From assembly GCA_002471345.1 (NCBI GenBank), contig DKPS01000181.1, positions 5,515-69,514 on the forward strand: a DNA stretch of 64,000 nucleotides, given 5' to 3'. The stretch comes from Saprospiraceae bacterium UBA7328. GTDB taxonomy: Bacteria; Bacteroidota; Bacteroidia; Chitinophagales; Saprospiraceae. This document shows, piece after piece, positions 1 through 8,757 of this stretch (its first letter is position 1; every line of letters begins with the position of its first letter). The position numbers and the translations under genes were made by a program. The notes below the pieces were generated by a model. It saw only the letters and a list, made by a program, of their open reading frames with translations. It did no database searches and had not been told where the DNA came from.

Positions 1-511
1 AGTAAGCATGTTCCCATACATCAAGCCCTAAAATTGGAGTACCCCCGCACCCTACACCTGGCATTAAGGGATTGTCTTGATTTGGTGAAGAACAAACTTC
101 TACTGACCCATCTGCATGTGCACAAAGCCAAGCCCATCCCGAACCAAATCTAGTTTTTGCAGCTGCGGAAAATTTATCTACAAATGCATCTTTTGATCCA
201 AATGCCGAATTTACGGCATCCAATAGTGCCCCTGATAGTCTTCCCCTGTCATCGGGATTCATTGTTTCCCAAAAAAGACAGTGATTAAAAAATCCTCCAC
301 CGTTATTTCGAACTGCGGAATTATTCATATCTAAACCCTTCAGAATTTCTTCAATTGTATTACTAGCTAAAGCTGTACCCTCTATTGCTGCATTCAGTTT
401 AGTAGTATAACCGTTATGATGTTTAGTGTGATGTATTTCCATAGTGCGTGCATCTATATGCGGCTCTAAGGCTGTATAAGCATATCCTAGTTCTGGAAGT
501 GTGAATGCCAT
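1..511 (-). CDS. sodA: Superoxide dismutase (Fe/Mn type), C-terminus cut by window edge
   Basis: Dismutates superoxide to oxygen and hydrogen peroxide in the cytoplasm. I translated the frame by hand: it starts at the ATG at 511 and stays open for 170 codons to the window edge, against about 200 residues for the family. The N-terminus reads [20 protein letters not shown]. Metal ligands expected for the Fe/Mn family are visible: H27 in the EIHHTKHH run, H77 in FFNHCLFWE, and D164 and H168 in the signature DVWEHAY. Only the last 30 or so residues are missing. Whether it binds Fe or Mn cannot be settled from this sequence. It lies downstream of tonB on the same strand but is separated from it by a terminator, so it is probably transcribed alone. 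Confidence 0.96.
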   Translation of the reverse strand, partial: MAFTLPELGYAYTALEPHIDARTMEIHHTKHHNGYTTKLNAAIEGTALASNTIEEILKGLDMNNSAVRNNGGGFFNHCLFWETMNPDDRGRLSGALLDAVNSAFGSKDAFVDKFSAAAKTRFGSGWAWLCAHADGSVEVCSSPNQDNPLMPGVGCGGTPILGLDVWEHAY

Positions 512-700
512 ATTTCTATTAATTTTTTAAGAATGAATTTTAATTGAGTCCCTAATCTAAATGATTTTTGATATCTAGAAGTTTAATACCTCACTTGAAT
601 TAACTCAAAATTCTCAAATCATCCATTCATATGCAAGTAACATTCCAATAAAAGGCATTCAAAAAAAAAAAGAGACAAAAAATAATCACTAAACATTCTC

Positions 701-741
701 AAATAAAAAAAGCCCTGAAGATTTACTTCAAGGCTTTATTT
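701..741 (-). terminator. Intrinsic terminator after tonB
   Basis: Arms at 711-720 and 726-735 form a 10-bp stem with one mismatch and a 5-base loop. On the minus strand the stem is followed by a T-rich tract (plus-strand A run 701-710), so it would end transcripts from tonB. A T-rich run on the other side (735-745) means it could also act in the opposite direction. Confidence 0.75.
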
Positions 742-760
742 TTTACGAATACCGGTTAGC

Positions 761-1672
761 TTATCCTTCTAACTTAAAGGTAACTGGAAGAGTGTAAAGA
801 ACTCTAACAGATTTTCCTCTTTGTTTTCCAGGAGCCCATCGCTGTGGTAAGTTGTTCATATCGTTTACAACTTTAAGTGCTGCTTGTCCACATCCAGCTC
901 CAATATCTCTTACTATTTTCCCATCCTGTACTGTTCCATCTCTTTCTACTACAAACTGGATGTATACTCTACCCTCAACTCCATTTTCACGAGCAATGGC
1001 AGGGTACTTCAAGTTTTTATATAGATACTGAAGTAATTTCTTGTCAGCACAAGCCTTTTTTTCTGCTGCACTTCCTGCATCACATCCAGGGAACCTAGGC
1101 ATCTCTTCCACTACTTTGAAAATCTCATCAACTTCTGGTTCTGGTGGTGGTGGTGGTGGTGGTGGTGGTGGAGCTTCTTCCACTTCCACTATTTCCTCGA
1201 TCTCAGTATCTTCTTCTACTGTTTGATCCAGAAATACTGGTTCCTCTTCTTCAATTATTTCTTCTTCCGGTACTTCTTCGATTACCGGTGGTGGCGGTGG
1301 TGGTGGTGGTGGTGGTGGTTCAGCCGTTCTTGGTGGCTCAATCTCCAATTCTTCTTCCACTTCCAGGTCATACATAGAAACATCAATATTCTGCTCATAC
1401 TGTGTCCAGGCAAAAGCCATAACAGTAAGCGCTAAAGATGCAACTAAACCAAACCTGAATATAGTACTGCTGTGCTTAAATACATTAGCTCCAGCATACT
1501 TAGTACGTGTTTCAAGGCTTTCTTTGTGATCTTCTCCTGAGTACATTTCTTGATAATACTCAGGTGACTTTCCGCCGAAAACACTTCTCAACACATAAAT
1601 AAGCGCGATTACTAAGGCTATTATTCCTAATAGTCCAATCAGTACCCCATTGCCTGAGAGTGCAATATCCAT
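761..1672 (-). CDS. TonB-family energy transducer with two polyproline tracts
   Basis: Couples the inner-membrane proton motive force to outer-membrane TonB-dependent receptors. The 303-residue protein has a hydrophobic segment at about 8-29, a second at 72-88, then a long acidic, proline-rich periplasmic linker with runs of 11 prolines (119-129) and 10 prolines (168-177) separated by Glu-rich sequence. The C-terminal TonB domain covers about 215-302, with the typical LKYPAIARENGVEGRVYIQF core. Two N-terminal membrane segments are unusual for a plain TonB, which has one, and resemble the extended TonB proteins of Bacteroidota. Cysteines at 197, 208 and 261 in the C-terminal domain could form disulfides. 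The linker Pro codons are nearly all CCA/ACC-phase GGT repeats on the plus strand, a length-variable microsatellite. It is preceded by a VanZ-like gene 4 bp away, probably co-transcribed. Confidence 0.93.
   Translation of the reverse strand: MDIALSGNGVLIGLLGIIALVIALIYVLRSVFGGKSPEYYQEMYSGEDHKESLETRTKYAGANVFKHSSTIFRFGLVASLALTVMAFAWTQYEQNIDVSMYDLEVEEELEIEPPRTAEPPPPPPPPPPPVIEEVPEEEIIEEEEPVFLDQTVEEDTEIEEIVEVEEAPPPPPPPPPPEPEVDEIFKVVEEMPRFPGCDAGSAAEKKACADKKLLQYLYKNLKYPAIARENGVEGRVYIQFVVERDGTVQDGKIVRDIGAGCGQAALKVVNDMNNLPQRWAPGKQRGKSVRVLYTLPVTFKLEG
1143..1171. repeat. GGT trinucleotide microsatellite in tonB
   Basis: About nine and two-thirds uninterrupted GGT units on the plus strand, encoding the second proline tract of TonB on the minus strand. 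Slippage here changes length by whole codons, so it would alter linker length without breaking the frame. Confidence 0.9.
1287..1319. repeat. Second GGT microsatellite in tonB
   Basis: Eleven GGT-type units with one GGC interruption, encoding the first proline tract of TonB on the minus strand. Confidence 0.9.
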
Positions 1673-1676
1673 CTTG

Positions 1677-2045
1677 TCAGGATTTTATACGATTAAAAAA
1701 TAGAATACCCATCAAGGCACCTGTAATATTAGCAATTATATCATAGTTCTCAAAAAAGCGATCGACTAAAAAATATCCTTGAATGAGTTCTATTATAAAT
1801 CCATAGGACACAACAAGAATAAAAATGATGACTTTATTTTTGCCCTTCACCTCACTTGAGTCATACCTCATGAAAAGTAGCTGTAATATAAAGTACATGC
1901 CAAAATGCACAACCTTATCAGCATGAGGAAATAACATATTTGATTCTATGCTTATATTATCACTTGGCATCACTGATACAGCAAATATTACAATTGCCCA
2001 AATGACTGCGAGACTTTTTTCAAGCTTTCTAAAAAGAGTTCTCAC
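1677..2045 (-). CDS. VanZ-like membrane protein
   Basis: Small VanZ-family integral membrane protein of 122 residues; the family's best-known member gives low-level teicoplanin resistance, but most members have no assigned job. Four hydrophobic helices can be seen at about 11-27, 45-60, 71-90 and 102-117. The family's polar motifs are present: D43-K44-x-x-H47 before helix 2, E86 and Q89 at the end of helix 3, and D102 with N106 before helix 4. It sits between gcvH and tonB on the same strand, 41 bp from gcvH and 4 bp from tonB. In many Bacteroidota VanZ-like genes follow gcvH, which suggests a conserved neighbourhood rather than antibiotic resistance. Confidence 0.85.
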   Translation of the reverse strand: MRTLFRKLEKSLAVIWAIVIFAVSVMPSDNISIESNMLFPHADKVVHFGMYFILQLLFMRYDSSEVKGKNKVIIFILVVSYGFIIELIQGYFLVDRFFENYDIIANITGALMGILFFNRIKS

Positions 2046-2086
2046 GATTCAATATATAAGATGAAAAAAAAATATTTTTTGGTGGG

Positions 2087-2476
2087 TTACCCTATTAGAT
2101 TTTTATACTCATCTGCAGAAAGAAGGGTTTCGATTTCCTCCATGTCTTGGATTTCTATCTTTATGATCCACCCGCCTCCATAAGGGTCTTCATTGATCAG
2201 TGCTGGATTGTCATCTCCATCTTCACTTATCTTCTCATTGAATTCAATAACCTTTCCTGAAATAGGCATAAATAAATCAGAAGTTGTCTTTACCGCTTCA
2301 ACAGAGCCAAAAACTTTATCCTTTATAATATCTTCATCTACAGTATCTACTTCTACATAGACTATATCTCCTAACTCACTTTGAGCATGATCCGTCACAC
2401 CTATGGTCGCAATTTTATCATCTATTTTGATCCATTCATGTTCACTGGAGTACTTTAATCCTTCTGGGACATTCAT
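2087..2476 (-). CDS. gcvH: Glycine cleavage system H protein
   Basis: Lipoyl-carrying shuttle protein of the glycine cleavage complex; it passes the aminomethyl group from P protein to T protein. Length (129 residues) matches the family. The lipoyl attachment lysine is K63 in the motif SVEAVKTTSD, and the SGKV turn and the DPYGGGWIIKI C-terminal motif are also present. It follows the citrate synthase gene on the same strand with 11 bp between them. The genes for P and T proteins are not in this window. Confidence 0.97.
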   Translation of the reverse strand: MNVPEGLKYSSEHEWIKIDDKIATIGVTDHAQSELGDIVYVEVDTVDEDIIKDKVFGSVEAVKTTSDLFMPISGKVIEFNEKISEDGDDNPALINEDPYGGGWIIKIEIQDMEEIETLLSADEYKNLIG

Positions 2477-2487
2477 TACTTATTTTT

Positions 2488-3792
2488 TTAAGAATTTACA
2501 AAAGATCTTACCCAATCCATAGTAACAGATTTCGGTCTTTCAATCGGGAATCCTAAAGCTCTAGTCCAGCACATACTTGCCATCACTCCTAACGCTCTTG
2601 ACACACCAAATAGCACGGTATAATAGCTATACTCTTTGAGACCATAATGAGTCAAAATGGCACCTGAGTGGGCATCTACATTTGGCCATGGATTTTTGAC
2701 CTTACCCAATCCTTGTAAAATTGGAGGTACTACTTCAAATAGCTTCCAAACAATTTTCACAATATTAGAATCTTTAATATAATCCTCTGCAAATACCCTT
2801 TGAGCTGTAAATCTTGGGTCAGGCTGCCTTAATACAGCGTGTCCATATCCCGGAATAACCTTTCCTCTACTTAGTGTTAGCTTTACATAATTCGCCACTT
2901 GATCATTAGAAGGATTATCTGTTCCCAATTCTTCAATCATTCCCAAGATAAACTTTAACACTTCTTGATTAGCTAGACCATGGAGCGGTCCTGCTAAGGC
3001 ATTCATTCCAGATGCAAAAGATAAAAAAGGGTCACTCAGCGTTGAATTCACGAGGTGCGCAGTATGAGCTGATGCATTACCACCTTCATGGTCTGCATGA
3101 ATAGTAAGATAAAGTCGCATCAGACTTCTGAAATCCGGTTCATCAAAACCCAATTGATGTGCATAATTTGCTGCCCAATCCAATCTGTTGTCCGGCCCAA
3201 TAGCATCATTTTTATGATATATTTTTCTATAGATGTGCGCTGCCACTCTCGGAAGTTTGGCAATAAGGTTCATAGCATCCTCATAAGTAGCATCCCAATA
3301 CTCCGATTTTTTAAATCCTTCTGAATATCTTTTTGCAAACACACTTTCAGAATGCATACTTACAATGGCAGCTGATAACTGAGCCATGGGATGCAAATCA
3401 TTGGGCAAAGAATCTATCAATTTCGTAGTATGATCTGGCACCTCTCCTCTCCTTTCCCATTCATCTGTAAGCCATTTCACCTCTTCATCAGTAGGCATTT
3501 CTCCTGTCAGCATTAACCAAAAAAGACCTTCAGGTAGTGGCTGTTTACAGTTATATCTGGAAGGTAGTTTTTCTTGAAGTTGTGGTATTGAAAATCCTCT
3601 GAATTTAATTCCTTCGTGTGCATCAAGGTTTGAAGTTTCCCAAATCATGCTTTTTACGCCCCTCATTCCTCCAAAAATCTGACTTAGTTTAACCTCATCA
3701 GCCTTTTTATCTCCGTGTTCTTTCAGAATGGATCTATATTCCTTAAACAACTCTGTTGCTTTTTCCTCAAACTTCTTTTTCAGTGGATCCAT
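2488..3792 (-). CDS. gltA: Citrate synthase, eukaryote (mitochondrial)-type
   Basis: Condenses acetyl-CoA and oxaloacetate to citrate, the entry step of the TCA cycle. The 434-residue protein matches the mitochondrial group rather than the usual hexameric bacterial GltA: it keeps the ADHEGGNASAH segment (233-243), GPLHGLANQE with catalytic H271, PGYGHAVLRQ with catalytic H318, and NVDAHSGAI with catalytic D373. These positions correspond to H274, H320 and D375 of pig citrate synthase. The N-terminal NADH-binding region of Gram-negative type II enzymes is absent, so dimeric type I behaviour without NADH inhibition is expected (inference). The gene lies alone upstream of gcvH with an approximately 160-bp leader region. 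Confidence 0.95.
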   Translation of the reverse strand: MDPLKKKFEEKATELFKEYRSILKEHGDKKADEVKLSQIFGGMRGVKSMIWETSNLDAHEGIKFRGFSIPQLQEKLPSRYNCKQPLPEGLFWLMLTGEMPTDEEVKWLTDEWERRGEVPDHTTKLIDSLPNDLHPMAQLSAAIVSMHSESVFAKRYSEGFKKSEYWDATYEDAMNLIAKLPRVAAHIYRKIYHKNDAIGPDNRLDWAANYAHQLGFDEPDFRSLMRLYLTIHADHEGGNASAHTAHLVNSTLSDPFLSFASGMNALAGPLHGLANQEVLKFILGMIEELGTDNPSNDQVANYVKLTLSRGKVIPGYGHAVLRQPDPRFTAQRVFAEDYIKDSNIVKIVWKLFEVVPPILQGLGKVKNPWPNVDAHSGAILTHYGLKEYSYYTVLFGVSRALGVMASMCWTRALGFPIERPKSVTMDWVRSFVNS

Positions 3793-3952
3793 TAGGTATG
3801 AAATTTATGCTGCAAAGATGATAAAAACTATAAAATAATCTTCGCTAAATCAACTTTTCTTGGATATAACATATTTATCCAAAAATTGATCAATGATTTT
3901 TTGGAATTGAATTAAATCTCTAAAACAAATAAAGGTAAAAGAAGGATGAAAT

Positions 3953-5194
3953 CTATTCTCCTAAATCTAAGATTTTTATTTCTACTCTTTGATTCTTTTG
4001 GCGAGCTTTCATATCATATTTATCATCTTCTACAATAGGTTTAGACTTACCGTATCCTTTATACTTTATACGATATTCTGGGATCCCCTGATCTACGAGA
4101 TAGTCTGCTACTGCTTTCGCTCTTTCTTTTGAAAGCCTCATACAAAAGTCCTTTGGTGGGACTGTGTTCGTATGACCTCCTATCTCAACCACTACATCAT
4201 CATTAGAATCCAAAAAATTATAAACCGTATTAAGCTCTTTAAAAGACTCTTCCTTTATTTCAGATTTATCCATATTAAAATATAGATTCTCAATAGTTAT
4301 AATCTGACCTTTTGAAATTTCTTTAAACCCTAATCCTGAGACTTTCTTAGGCTTTTTAGGTTGATTGGTATTATTGTAGTCTATGGAGGTCGGGCTAGAT
4401 TGCCCTAAGACAACATTATTTTGTTTAGGTTTTGGTTGTGAAGTTCGATTAGTCTTGGGAGTAGATTTTTTTATCTCCGGCTTCGTTTCTACCACATATA
4501 AGTCATTACATGGTATTTCTTTTATCGAAGAAATATTGTCAACTAGAATATGTCCATTATAAGCAAATAGAACAGGCACCTCATAAAAAGCCTCCAAAGT
4601 GATATAATTATAATCTCTTGTTGGTTCCAGTTTAAAAGTATTCTTCTCCCATTTTGTATTTCCAACAGGTCTTGATTCAGCTAATTTCTCCTGCCTTCCA
4701 CATACACCTGTACCTGCCCAAATTCGTAATACTGCAGGTTCTGTATAATTAACTAATTGATTCGATTGATATTTATCTCTAAGTTCCTTAGAACCACTTA
4801 TATACCTTTCTGACTGAACTAGGAAAAGGCTCACTTCATAACATGATCCAGCATAAAGAGTAGATGGTAACCTTTGTGAAACAGACTCCCATGAATCATT
4901 ATCTCTTACCACAAGTCCTAAATAAGTATCACCGTCGTGTGCTTCTTTGGTGACCTGCCAATACGAATTCTTATCATAAAGCTGACTTGGGACAGGATGT
5001 ATATCAGGGGGTGACTCTGCAGGAAATTGAAGCGATCCACAATCATACCACCCTCTTATTCCTGGATCCAATGTAGAAACACCTTGATGTGGAACCTCCT
5101 CAAAGGATGGATTGCTCAATATAATTTCATCGCCTTGTCCAAATGACAAAGTATAAATCAGAATAGCAATTACGATATTTAATAGTTTACTCAT
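3953..5194 (-). CDS. OmpA-family outer-membrane/peptidoglycan-binding protein
   Basis: A 413-residue exported protein. The first about 20 residues form a signal peptide ending near SFGQG. Residues about 20-225 form a beta-rich region beginning with LSNPSFEEVP and holding aromatic-rich strands, resembling carbohydrate-binding-like folds found in Bacteroidota surface proteins (weak assignment). A low-complexity Lys/Pro/Gln/Asn linker follows at about 230-285. The C-terminal OmpA-like domain (about 295-410) carries the GGHTNTVP motif and RIKYKGYGKSKPI, which bind meso-diaminopimelate in peptidoglycan. Likely an envelope anchor in the periplasm or outer membrane. It is a single gene with about 94 bp before the ferredoxin gene downstream stop on its other side. 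Confidence 0.85.
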   Translation of the reverse strand: MSKLLNIVIAILIYTLSFGQGDEIILSNPSFEEVPHQGVSTLDPGIRGWYDCGSLQFPAESPPDIHPVPSQLYDKNSYWQVTKEAHDGDTYLGLVVRDNDSWESVSQRLPSTLYAGSCYEVSLFLVQSERYISGSKELRDKYQSNQLVNYTEPAVLRIWAGTGVCGRQEKLAESRPVGNTKWEKNTFKLEPTRDYNYITLEAFYEVPVLFAYNGHILVDNISSIKEIPCNDLYVVETKPEIKKSTPKTNRTSQPKPKQNNVVLGQSSPTSIDYNNTNQPKKPKKVSGLGFKEISKGQIITIENLYFNMDKSEIKEESFKELNTVYNFLDSNDDVVVEIGGHTNTVPPKDFCMRLSKERAKAVADYLVDQGIPEYRIKYKGYGKSKPIVEDDKYDMKARQKNQRVEIKILDLGE

Positions 5195-5288
5195 GTATCC
5201 TGCTCAAGCATACAACTTTCATAACGCTATTTTAATTCAAAAAAATGTGTTAAAACAAAATTTACATGCAAAATTTTGTCAAAGGTGA

Positions 5289-5615
5289 TTATTCACTTTG
5301 GGGAGCAAGTTCCACTTTTAATCCTTCTAAGGATTCTCGCATTTTTATTTGGCACCCCAGACGGCTATTGTCTTCCACAAAAAAAGCTTGATCTAACATA
5401 TCTTCTTCGTCCTCTGTTGCCTCGTTAAGTTCATGTTCACTTTGCACGTAGACATGACATGAAGCGCAAAGTGCCATTCCTCCACAGGTGCCTTCTACTG
5501 GAAGTTCGTATGATTTACAAACCTCCATTAAGTTCATACTCATGTCAGTTGGTGCTTCGAGACTATGTTCTTTTCCTTCTCTGTCTAAAACTGTAAGGTT
5601 TATGATATTATCCAT
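5289..5615 (-). CDS. 2Fe-2S ferredoxin (adrenodoxin type), sulfur operon
   Basis: Small electron carrier of 108 residues. The four cluster cysteines are C44, C50, C53 and C88 in the motif GTCGGMALCASCH and RLGCQI, the spacing of vertebrate/bacterial adrenodoxin-type ferredoxins. It is the last gene of the operon that begins with sulfite reductase, directly after a ferredoxin-NADP reductase. The context suggests that it carries electrons from the reductase to the sulfite reductase and perhaps to the APS reductase route (inference). Confidence 0.93.
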   Translation of the reverse strand: MDNIINLTVLDREGKEHSLEAPTDMSMNLMEVCKSYELPVEGTCGGMALCASCHVYVQSEHELNEATEDEEDMLDQAFFVEDNSRLGCQIKMRESLEGLKVELAPQSE

Positions 5616-5675
5616 TAATAATCTTAATGTAAATAATGTGAAATCGGTTCACTTTGACTTCTATTTTGAAAAAGA

Positions 5676-6686
5676 TTATCCTTCAAACCCATTCACTCCA
5701 GAAACAGTGGTGTACTTAAAACTTAGTTTTTGATCTGGATAAATATATTTGAAAGCACTTTGAACCATCATAGTGGCTTCGTGAAAACCACATAAAATCA
5801 ACTTCAACTTTCCTTCATAGTTATTTATATCTCCAATAGCATAAATACCTGGCACATTTGTACTATAATCCAATGTATTTACGTCTATAGCATTTTTGGT
5901 GATATTCAATCCCCAATCAGCAATAGGTCCCAATTTGGGTGTCAAACCGAAAAGTGGAATAAAGTTGTCAATCTCCATTGCAAACTCGCCCCTTTCCTTT
6001 TGTTTTATCACCACTTCTTTAAGGACTCCATTCCCTTTTACACCTATGGCTTGAGCCTCCGTGATAAGGTTTACTTTTTTAGAATCAGCAAGGTTTACCA
6101 CCTTTTCTATTGAATCTAGAGCTCCTCTAAAAGAAGTTCTTCTATGAATTAGAGTAATCTCTTTGGCAATTTCTGCCAATTCAATTGTCCAGTCTAGAGC
6201 ACTATCTCCACCACCTGCAATCAGAAGTTTCTTATCCCTAAATTTTTCTGGATCCTTTACCATATAGTCAACTCCCTTATCCTCAAACTGATCCAATCCT
6301 TCAATAGGTGGCTTTCGAGGTTCGAAACAACCTAGTCCCCCAGCTATGGCGATCACAGGTGCTTCTATCTGAGTCCCTCTGTGTGTAGTAAGTCGATATG
6401 TTTTTTCATCAACTTTTTCTATTGTCTCTGCTCTCTCACCTAAGGTAAATCCAGGTTTGAAAGGAGCTATCTGTTCCATTAAATTATCTACTAATTCTCC
6501 AGCAAGCACGCTTGGATATCCTGGAATATCATATATAGGCTTCTTTGGGTAAATCTCCGTGAGCTGTCCACCTGGACTAGGTAGTACATCTACAAGATGG
6601 CATTTCAATTTGAGTAAGCCAGCTTCGAAAACTGTAAATAGCCCACAAGGCCCCGCACCTATTATTAAAATATCAGTCTTAATCAT
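5676..6686 (-). CDS. Ferredoxin-NADP(+) reductase, thioredoxin-reductase-like
   Basis: Flavoprotein of 336 residues that moves electrons between NADPH and ferredoxin. The FAD dinucleotide motif is at 10-15 (GAGPCG), the NADP motif at 158-163 (GGGDSA) with HRR at 181-183 for the 2'-phosphate, and the FAD-closing GIYAIGDIN motif near 280-290. The CxxC active site of true thioredoxin reductases is missing from its usual place before the NADP domain, which puts it in the YumC-type ferredoxin reductase group. Placed between the APS reductase gene (66 bp upstream) and a ferredoxin gene (60 bp downstream), it is the likely NADPH entry point for sulfite reduction in this operon, which has no cysJ-like flavoprotein. 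Confidence 0.93.
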   Translation of the reverse strand: MIKTDILIIGAGPCGLFTVFEAGLLKLKCHLVDVLPSPGGQLTEIYPKKPIYDIPGYPSVLAGELVDNLMEQIAPFKPGFTLGERAETIEKVDEKTYRLTTHRGTQIEAPVIAIAGGLGCFEPRKPPIEGLDQFEDKGVDYMVKDPEKFRDKKLLIAGGGDSALDWTIELAEIAKEITLIHRRTSFRGALDSIEKVVNLADSKKVNLITEAQAIGVKGNGVLKEVVIKQKERGEFAMEIDNFIPLFGLTPKLGPIADWGLNITKNAIDVNTLDYSTNVPGIYAIGDINNYEGKLKLILCGFHEATMMVQSAFKYIYPDQKLSFKYTTVSGVNGFEG

Positions 6687-6752
6687 TTTGCAAAAATATT
6701 TCTTATTAACTTCTAATGTCTCTAAATAGATTTTGAATTAATAAAAGTTTAA

Positions 6753-7409
6753 TTACGTAGTGTGTAGACCACATTCAGTTTTATTGTTTCCTGCCCATCG
6801 GCCTTCTCTTCCTTTACCTTTTGTAGTACAATGAGTACACCCTACAGATTCATACCCATCTTCAATCATTGGGTGTGGCGGAATATTATTATCCACTAAA
6901 AAATGACTGAACCCCTCTGCTGTTGTATCTATATTAGGATGCATTTTGATAAGAGGGCCTCTCATTTCAAATATTTCCAAATTTTCTCTAAAAGGATTTG
7001 AATTCATAAGAAGGCCAGAAACCCAAATTTTTTTATCTGTTTTGAAGGCTTCAAAAGGTTTCACTTTATTTAAATGGCAACATTTATCAACATCCAATTT
7101 CCACAATTCTGATTCACTTGAATAGGAATTGTCTTCTACAGATGGAAGGACATTGGTAATATTCAAACCCAATGTATCCGTCAAGGTGTTTTTGTATGCT
7201 ATCGTTTTGTCAAAACAAAAAGTAGTATCTATAAAATGAATCGGATGGCCTGGAGCCACCTTGCTTACCATACCCATAAGAATACCAGACGTAGTCCCAA
7301 ATGATGATGTAACTAAGATATCATCATGATCGAAGTGGGAGAATACACTCTTCAATCTATCCATAGGGGTTAGAAACTTATAAATTCTATTGAGCTCCTT
7401 AATATTCAT
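6753..7409 (-). CDS. cysH: Adenylyl-sulfate / phosphoadenylyl-sulfate reductase
   Basis: Reduces activated sulfate (APS or PAPS) to sulfite. The 218-residue protein has the P-loop-like SSFGTTSG (35-42), the cysteine pair C110-C111 and C191-x-x-C194, which together ligate a 4Fe-4S cluster in the APS-type enzymes, and the catalytic cysteine C213 in the C-terminal ECGLH. The presence of the cluster cysteines points to APS as substrate, so no APS kinase is needed; this is family knowledge, not proven here. No ATP sulfurylase gene is in the operon, so it must be encoded elsewhere. The start at 7409 gives an 8-bp gap to the siroheme gene upstream. Confidence 0.94.
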   Translation of the reverse strand: MNIKELNRIYKFLTPMDRLKSVFSHFDHDDILVTSSFGTTSGILMGMVSKVAPGHPIHFIDTTFCFDKTIAYKNTLTDTLGLNITNVLPSVEDNSYSSESELWKLDVDKCCHLNKVKPFEAFKTDKKIWVSGLLMNSNPFRENLEIFEMRGPLIKMHPNIDTTAEGFSHFLVDNNIPPHPMIEDGYESVGCTHCTTKGKGREGRWAGNNKTECGLHTT

Positions 7410-7417
7410 ATTCTCTA

Positions 7418-8011
7418 TCAGTTTACTAGAGTACTAGTGATTCTATTCAATTCCTTTACCTTATACTCAAATCCGCCTTTGAGTCTATCTCTTATGACCT
7501 TCAAATTTCTCAGCAGATCATCCGTATCATGAGGAAGAATCTCCTCCAAAACCTGTCTAAATCTCTTGGCAAATGTGGGTGACTTGCCATTTGTAGAAAT
7601 AGCTACTTTGAGTGATCCTCTAGTTACTATAGAACCCATATAGAAGTCGCAGAGATCTGGAGTATCCGCCACATTCACCAATTTTCCATGATATTTAGCC
7701 GAGGTATATACTTGATGATTTACTTCGGGCAAATTAGTCGCTGCGATTATCAGATCATGACCTATAATGTCACTGGATTGAAACTTTCTGCTTACTAATT
7801 CTATTCTTCCCAGGTCATTCTTGTGTCTTTCTATAAGATTTAATAATTCTTCTTTTTGCCAAGGTGCAATTATTGTAATGTGGGCATCAGGGCTGCTTTT
7901 TAGGATAAACTGCATTTTTTCTAAGCCCACCTCACCAGCTCCTACAATGAGCATATGGATTTTATTCAATTTAAAAAATGCAGGATAAAGTGTATTTACA
8001 GATGTATCCAT
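7418..8011 (-). CDS. Precorrin-2 dehydrogenase / sirohydrochlorin ferrochelatase (CysG N-terminal type)
   Basis: Turns precorrin-2 into sirohydrochlorin with NAD and inserts iron to make sirohaem, the cofactor of the sulfite reductase encoded two genes upstream. It is a 197-residue stand-alone version of the CysG N-terminal half. The NAD motif is at 24-29 (GAGEVG), followed by NVAD (113-116), the SIVTRGSLKVAIST strand and the GKSP turn (142-145) typical of the family. Its start overlaps the end of the upstream methyltransferase gene by 16 bp, which suggests translational coupling. Confidence 0.94.
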   Translation of the reverse strand: MDTSVNTLYPAFFKLNKIHMLIVGAGEVGLEKMQFILKSSPDAHITIIAPWQKEELLNLIERHKNDLGRIELVSRKFQSSDIIGHDLIIAATNLPEVNHQVYTSAKYHGKLVNVADTPDLCDFYMGSIVTRGSLKVAISTNGKSPTFAKRFRQVLEEILPHDTDDLLRNLKVIRDRLKGGFEYKVKELNRITSTLVN

Positions 8012-8754
8012 GACTTCTTGAATTCAGATATGACATAATCAGGATGCAAGGCCACAACTTCTCCGATGACTATAATTCCTGGAGTGCCTATTTTTTCGTC
8101 TTGTGCTTTCTGTAAAATATTTTGTGCATCAGAAATCACTACTTTTTCATTTTTCATACTTCCATTTTGTATGATCATCATTGGTATATCCTTCTTTCCT
8201 TGAGCTACCAACAAATCAATTATCTGAGGTAATTTCTTGATAGCCATCAAAATAACTAATGTAGCGGTAGACTGAACAGCTAGAAGTACATCTTCTGACA
8301 ATTGATCATAAGAAGTGGTGCCGGTCATTACCCAAAAACTTTCGGCAATTCCTCGTCTGGTTAATGGAACATTCTGAATAGATGAAAGAGAAGTTGAAGA
8401 AGTCAAACCAGGAATAATTTCTACTTCTATTCCAAAATTCTCTAAATATTCTTTCTCTTCATGGCCTCTTCCAAAAATGAAGGGGTCGCCTCCTTTAAGT
8501 CTTACTATGTTTTTATGAGTTAGAGCGGATTGTACAATTTTTAAGTTTATCTCTTCTTGAGTGAAACTATGGGCTCCCGACCTTTTACCCACGTAGATCA
8601 ATTCAGAATTGCTTTTTGCCTCTGATAACAATTCTTGATTCACTAGTGCATCAAAGAGTATAACATCTGCATTTTGTACAGCTTTTAATCCTTTTACAGT
8701 AATTAATTCTATGTCTCCTGGACCAGCTCCTACTAATTTTACTTTCCCCTTCAT
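7996..8754 (-). CDS. cobA: Uroporphyrinogen-III C-methyltransferase
   Basis: Methylates uroporphyrinogen III at C2 and C7 with SAM to give precorrin-2, the first step of sirohaem synthesis. The 252-residue protein has the SAM-binding VGAGPGD motif at 8-14, VRLKGGDPFIFGRGHEE at about 84-100, the IPGLTSS loop and the PLTRRG segment that define this SUMT group. It is 3 bp from the end of the sulfite reductase gene and overlaps the siroheme synthase gene, so the split cobA plus CysG-N pair replaces the fused CysG of enterobacteria. Confidence 0.95.
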   Translation of the reverse strand: MKGKVKLVGAGPGDIELITVKGLKAVQNADVILFDALVNQELLSEAKSNSELIYVGKRSGAHSFTQEEINLKIVQSALTHKNIVRLKGGDPFIFGRGHEEKEYLENFGIEVEIIPGLTSSTSLSSIQNVPLTRRGIAESFWVMTGTTSYDQLSEDVLLAVQSTATLVILMAIKKLPQIIDLLVAQGKKDIPMMIIQNGSMKNEKVVISDAQNILQKAQDEKIGTPGIIVIGEVVALHPDYVISEFKKSWIHL

Positions 8755-8757
8755 CTT

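Noticed and set aside
1041..1435. Gly-, Leu- and Trp-rich frames on the plus strand over tonB
   Set aside because: They are the antisense reading of the GGT microsatellites and of the tonB coding sequence; no start signal or homologue-like pattern.
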